Assembly: GCA_015478945.1 (NCBI GenBank)
Contig: JABUQX010100416.1
Span: forward strand, 1-52,781
Origin: Trachelipus rathkii
Taxonomy: Eukaryota > Arthropoda > Malacostraca > Isopoda > Trachelipodidae
DNA: 52,781 nt
Reading direction: 5' to 3'
Each line of letters begins with the position of its first letter. The first letter of the stretch is position 1. This document shows positions 48,060 to 52,781 of this stretch, in pieces. Below the pieces are notes generated by a model that saw nothing but the letters and a program-made list of their open reading frames with translations, was not told where the DNA came from and did no database searches. The translations under genes were made by a program, and so were the position numbers.

Positions 48060-48930
48060 TTTAAAGATGCCCACTCACGGGCTGGGCCCTTCTCAGGAAT
48101 AATACTTTAATACTAATTAATTCCTGTAAAGACGTTTATAATCACTTAAATTAAAAAGAGAATTCCATATAATACATTTATCAATGGTTGTACTTATATT
48201 TAATATTTTTGTATTAAATATTTAATCTACTTCTAGTTAGCTAGTAGTGACATAAAGATATCAATTAATCAATAAATTAGTTATTATTATAATTTTAATT
48301 ATAATATATAATCTACAATTGCTTAATAATACTTCATTTGATTCATCTTCATAAATGCATATCTTAATACATTAACTTTATTATTAGGACATATAGTTAT
48401 TCATATTACTTACAATTAGCTATAAATCTTATAATAACATAATATAATTACAGAATGAATTGCTGAATTGTAATTACGATTTTTATAATAAATACAATTA
48501 CTTACAATTTACTTACAATTAGCAATAAATAAACTATTAAATATGATTAAAATATGGAATATTGCGAAAACACACTTTTAACTTTCATAATTATAAATGT
48601 CATACTTGAAATTATAATATAATTCAAATATAATTATAAGTTGTAAATTGGAATTAAATTACTTATAATTATTACAATTAGCTATAAAATATATAGAAAC
48701 AGAATCTAATACAGAAGATTTATTACTGCAGCATAAAAATAGCTTTTAATGTCATACAGAATGAAGAATTCCTCATGACAATTTAATTTTTTGTTGTCTC
48801 TAAAAGAAATTATACAATAATGAACTTATTCGTTTTTGGTATAATATATGCAAATTGCTTTCATCAATCGTCATTTTTCAATTATTGTTAAGAACTAAAA
48901 TTTAACAGTAATTATTATAAATTAAAAAGT
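48060..48930. repeat. AT-rich DNA with a degenerate recurring word
   Basis: ACTTACAATTAGC or close variants occur near 48,410, 48,503, 48,514 and 48,666, followed by ATAAAT or TATAAA, and intervening sequence is rich in ATAATTATAA. This suggests an old, diverged tandem repeat of about 90-100 bp, but the period is not regular enough to prove by eye. Confidence 0.35.
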
Positions 48931-49239
48931 TAATATATATATCGACATGAAATTATATACTACATATAATATATTTATATATATATATAATATATTAATA
49001 TTATATATATAATATAATATATTTATAATATATATATTATCTAAATAATAATAAATTATAAAGCAAAATAAATATAATAACCAATTTTCTCTATCAATAG
49101 AATGTTAAGTATATCTATAATATATTATACTAAATATATAATTAATATATATATATAAATTAGTAAAGTAATATATATATTTATTATATATGGTCTATTC
49201 TTTTATGCTTTTCTGTTCCAGTAATTGAAGCGACAACTA
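48931..49239. repeat. TA-rich tracts with a short island
   Basis: TA repeats at 48,931-49,060 and 49,100-49,190 with AT-rich sequence between and after. Confidence 0.75.
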
Positions 49240-49272
49240 TAACCATCTTGGGAGAGAAGGTGGGATTAATAT
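49240..49272 (+). mobile_element. Third LINE-tail-like motif
   Basis: TCTTGGGAGAGAAGGTGGGA at 49,246-49,265 closely resembles TCTTGGGGAGAGAAGGTTGA at the end of the reverse transcriptase (8,588-8,607). Like the other two copies it abuts a TA tract. No coding remnant precedes it, so it would be a strongly 5-prime-truncated insertion. Confidence 0.4.
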
Positions 49273-49617
49273 ATATATTATATATATAATATATATATAT
49301 ATATTATTAGTTATATAAAGTTAATATACAATTATAATATATAATATATATATATATAATAATTATATTATAATATATATCATATATATTATAATACTAA
49401 TAATATACATAAATATAAATTTATATACGCTTATTTGATTTATATAATTATATATATTAATTATATTATATATATTAGTAATATATATATATAATATATA
49501 TCTATAAATATTTATATATAATATATATATAATATAATAATATATATTAAGTAATATTATTTATATATAGTACGAATATATATAAAATTATTTTTGTAAA
49601 ATATTTGTCCAGATAAT
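49273..49617. repeat. TA-rich tract
   Basis: Long interrupted TA repeat. Confidence 0.85.
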
Positions 49618-49735
49618 ATCTCTCGCACCTCCGCTCCGGCTCCGCCCTCGGCTCCGGATCTGAGCTCCGGCTCGCTCCGGCTCGCTCCGGCTCCGCTCCG
49701 GCCCGGCTCCGCCTCCGATCCGGTCCGAGCTTGTG
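49618..49735. repeat. GC-rich hexamer-like repeat (GGCTCC/GCTCCG)
   Basis: About 118 bp built from GCTCCGGCTC and GGCTCCG words, set sharply between a TA tract and AT-rich sequence. On the minus strand it lies in an 86-codon frame (49,557-49,817) rich in glycine, alanine, serine and glutamate, which is repeat translation. It is the strongest compositional outlier outside the palindrome. Confidence 0.85.
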
Positions 49736-49815
49736 TCTTACTATGCAAAAAGTGAATACGGAAGAGACAGACTTTCCGATTGAAAATCGTTACACTGGAC
49801 AGGACGAAGCCCATC
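49736..49815. other. Short unique segment
   Basis: Complex sequence between the GC-rich repeat and the ATT tract. No feature. Confidence 0.5.
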
Positions 49816-50440
49816 ATATTTCATTATATTATCTTATTATTATTATGTATTATTATTTATATTAATTATTATTATTAGATTATTTATTTATAATTAATTA
49901 TTGATTATATTATTTTATTTATATTCTATATATCCATTGTTTATTATTTTTATTATTTATTATTAGATTTGACGAGTAATATTAAAATATATTTATTATT
50001 TTTATATCTATTATTATTATTATATATATTATTATCTATTATATTATATTATTATTATTAAATATTTTTATTTTATTTATTATTATATTATTATATATAT
50101 TATTATATAATATATTATTAATTATTATTAATTATTGTTAAACTTATTCAACAATTTAAAGAATATAATTTTTTATATTTTACTAGACTATATTAATATT
50201 TTACCAAAATTTTATTAATTATGTTTTTATTTTAATTACTTTTAATATTAAATATAATATCGTTCTTAATAATTTTTATTATTTTTTATATATTATTATA
50301 TTTTATCTCATTAATTTTATTATTATTATTATTATTATATTATATTATAGATATTATTATTATATTATATTAATTATATTATAATTATTATTTATTATTA
50401 TATTATTATATTATTATATATTATTATTTTGCAAGACATT
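49816..50440. repeat. ATT-rich microsatellite stretch
   Basis: TTATTATTA and TATATTATT words with only short interruptions. Confidence 0.88.
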
Positions 50441-50835
50441 TATTTTTTAATAAAAAACTTTAACTTTTCATTATTCTTAATTCATTCTTTATAAAACAAA
50501 ATAATTGCCTTTGATAGATCAACTTCGTCCACTCAGGTGGACATGTTCAAGGCTATGATTTATTTATAAACAAGCAGAAATTAAAATAATAATATTACAT
50601 AACTTTCAGCTCACTACATCTTGCCGTCACATTTAAATTAGCATCTAGCAATATATAAATGTATTATTTTTGTCCGTTTTCCGTGAACTATTACTTATAG
50701 ATAACGACATTTTGCTGAAATTTGCAACTTCATTCAGGAAATGTTCTTATAAGAGGACTCCCGCAGCCTAAGATCAAAATTCCCTATTTTTATCAAAAAT
50801 TTGAAAATCTATAAGTGTCATTATACGTGTAATTT
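50441..50835. other. Unique AT-rich DNA with a small hairpin
   Basis: GTCCACTCAGGTGGAC at 50,527-50,542 is a perfect 6-bp stem with a 4-base loop. No T run follows as in a terminator. The rest is non-coding AT-rich sequence. Confidence 0.5.
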
Positions 50836-50990
50836 TTATTCTTTCCTCATTATTATTATTATCTTACTTATTATTATTATTAATTATTATTTATATCATA
50901 TTATATATTATATTTTATTATTATTAATAATATTATTATTATTTATTATTTTATTATTTTATTATTATTATTATATATATATATAGCTCA
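50836..50990. repeat. ATT-rich microsatellite
   Basis: ATT units ending in a short TA run. The isoleucine/leucine/tyrosine frame over it is repeat translation. Confidence 0.88.
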
Positions 50991-51206
50991 TTCTTTCCTT
51001 TTCCTTTTTTAATTTTCAAAGTAAATTTGAAACAGAGAAACAGAGAATTAAAGAAGTGTGTGAAGTTCGAATTTCACATCGTGTTCTTTCTTGTTTGAAT
51101 CACAAAACGGTTGTCACTTTGTGAAAACAAACAAGATGGAACACATTTCCAAGTATGATATATTAGTTTGAAATATGAGCGGGTAGATGAGCCATATTTA
51201 AATTCC
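50991..51206. other. Unique segment before the minisatellite
   Basis: Complex sequence containing GAAACAGAGAAACAGAGAAT near 51,028. No gene. Confidence 0.5.
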
Positions 51207-52235
51207 GGGGAAAGCTAACCGTAATTAACTCCTGCTGTGAAAAACAGTAAAGCTAACCGGGATAATTAACAATACTTTTCTGTATTGATTAAATGGAAAG
51301 CTAACCGTTCATTAACCTCTTTACGATGGTTAAGCAGAATCTAAACCGGTTATAATCTCTTTGCGTTTGATTAACAGGATAGTAACTGAATCACTCTGTT
51401 TGTTAATTAAACGGAAAGCTAGCCGATAAATGACTCTCTTTGCAGTTATTAAAAAGAAGCTAGCAGTAATTAACTTCTACGGGTTATTAAACGGAAAGCT
51501 AACCGAGATTAACTCTCTTTAACTGCTTACATCTAAAACAAAAAATTAGCCGGTAATATCTCGTGATGTTTGATTAACAGTAATTAACTACTATTTGCAG
51601 TTTGAATTAAATGTCAAGTAACTGTAATTCCTCTCTTCTGTTTGATTACAGGAAGCTACCGTTTAACACCTTTACTCTTTGATTAAATAAAAATTAATCT
51701 AGGTAATTTATCTCTTGCCTTGATTAAACAGAAGTGCTGACGTAATTAACTCTCTTGATTATAAATAGGAAGCTAACCGTAATTATACTCGCTTACTGTT
51801 TGGAATGACCTAAAAATTACCGTAATTAACTCTCTCCTGTTTGATAAAGGAAGATAACAGGAGCTAATTTACATCTCATGGCTGTTTGTTACAGGAAATT
51901 AACGATAATAATCTTTGTGTTTGTTAACAAAAAAGAACGTAATACCTCTTTGCTGTTGATTAATAGGAAAGCTAGCTGTAATTATCTCTCTTTACTGTTT
52001 GATTTAATAATAACAAATAACGATAATAACTCTCTTTGCTGTTTTGATAAACAAGCTTAACGTTAATAACGTCTTTTCTTTTGGCAAACATAAAGCTATC
52101 CGAATTTAACTCTCTTGCGTTTGAATAAACAGAAAGCTAACCGTAATTAATATCTATATTGTTGATAAGAGGATAATATAAACCGTAATTAACTCTCGTT
52201 TCTGTTTTATAACAAAAGCTACATACAGTAAATCT
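51207..52235 (+). repeat. 43-44-bp minisatellite, about 24 units
   Basis: Units are built from GGAAAGCTAACCG, TAATTAACTCTCTTTGC and TGTTTGATTAAACA, in that order. The last word is an imperfect palindrome (TGTTT and AAACA around GATT). Units differ by substitutions and small deletions throughout, with no clean core. A 60-codon frame at 51,878-52,060 is repeat translation. Confidence 0.9.
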
Positions 52236-52781
52236 TAGACAAAGAGAATCGTTTGCCTAAATTGCCACAACCACTGATTAAATTGTTAGAAGAAAATCTG
52301 TATTCAATTACTGAATAATTATTAATATAAATTTATTTTTTTAGATAAAAGATGAAGTCAGTTCTTGGAGTATATTGCTCGCATTGAATTTTTAATAGAA
52401 ATAAAGAAATGAAGTAAAAACAATTATAAATTTATATGAAACTATCTAATATTAAAATCTTAATTTTAAAAAAATTTTCATCTCTTTATTTTTCGCATTT
52501 AACTGTTTTAGAATATTTATAATTATATATTTTGCTATTACTTTTTGAGAATTGAAAAAAAAAAAATTTAATCAAGTATAAAAAATAACAATACTAATGA
52601 TAATAAAATATATAAGAAATATTAATAAAATATAATAATAATAATAATAAAATAATTATTTAATATAAAATTTAAAGCTCTATATATACAATTATAATCG
52701 CAATTTGCAAAATAACAATAAAGTAATATATTGATGTCAAAAATAATGATATAATATATATAAGAATAATAATAAATATTA
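52236..52781. other. AT-rich DNA at the window end
   Basis: Very AT-rich sequence with an A run at 52,555-52,565 and AAT repeats at 52,600-52,660. No gene is seen. Confidence 0.6.

Noticed and set aside
49557..49817. Glycine/alanine/glutamate-rich 86-codon protein
   Set aside because: It is a translation of the GC-rich hexamer repeat running into a TA tract.

Overview
The window looks like nuclear DNA of a eukaryote whose genome is saturated with simple repeats, most plausibly an arthropod and perhaps a decapod crustacean. This placement is an inference from four things: the density of TA, AAT/ATT, CT/GA and GT tracts, the several minisatellites, the degenerate non-LTR reverse transcriptase, and a tRNA-derived short element. 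There are no operons, bacterial ribosome-binding sites, rRNA genes or CRISPR arrays. I recognise no intact protein-coding gene. The only recognisable coding sequence is a frameshifted LINE-type reverse transcriptase, present twice as mirror copies. Most open frames here are translations of simple repeats.

The dominant structure is a giant inverted repeat. Bases 1 to about 17,800 reappear as their reverse complement from about 18,830 to 39,510. I matched many anchors by eye: 1-335 with 39,166-39,510; 690-1,700 with 37,750-38,785; 1,920-2,045 with 37,380-37,515; 2,900-3,300 with 36,170-36,560; 3,780 with 35,680; 4,985-5,185 with 34,310-34,500; 5,600-5,880 with 33,640-33,895; 7,060-8,625 with 30,415-32,340; 12,300 with 25,160; 12,885-15,100 with 21,850-24,560; 16,225 with 21,270; and 17,690 with 18,930. 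About 1 kb between 17,800 and 18,830 has no legible partner and forms the turn. The arms agree only approximately. Differences are mostly small insertions and deletions plus large changes in tract length, and the right arm is about 16 percent longer. Position 1 of the window is exactly where the visible palindrome ends. The simplest reading is one uncorrected long read that passed through a molecule, turned back along the complementary strand and ran past its start. A real chromosomal palindrome is possible but less likely.

Left arm in order: AT-rich flank and ATT tract bracketed by inverted copies of a hammerhead-like hairpin motif (336-1,665); unremarkable AT-rich DNA (1,671-4,540); TA tracts alternating with short complex islands, including a 42-bp minisatellite, a tRNA-like SINE and a GC-rich island (4,540-6,715); LINE tail and reverse transcriptase remnant (6,815-8,625); a roughly 58-bp minisatellite (9,345-9,830); a CT tract (10,520-10,735); TA tracts (11,040-11,780); a 50-bp minisatellite that decays into pyrimidine-rich sequence (12,885-16,095); and scrambled TA/TG sequence up to the turn. 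The right arm repeats this backwards.

Bases 39,511-52,781 have no partner in the window. They hold AT-rich non-coding DNA, a scrambled TA-like stretch (40,860-43,680), two or three short frames that might be exons or chance, a third LINE-tail motif (49,240-49,270), a GC-rich hexamer repeat (49,618-49,735), ATT tracts and a 43-44-bp minisatellite of about 24 units (51,207-52,235). No interacting gene set is visible. What organises the window is repeats and the fold-back.
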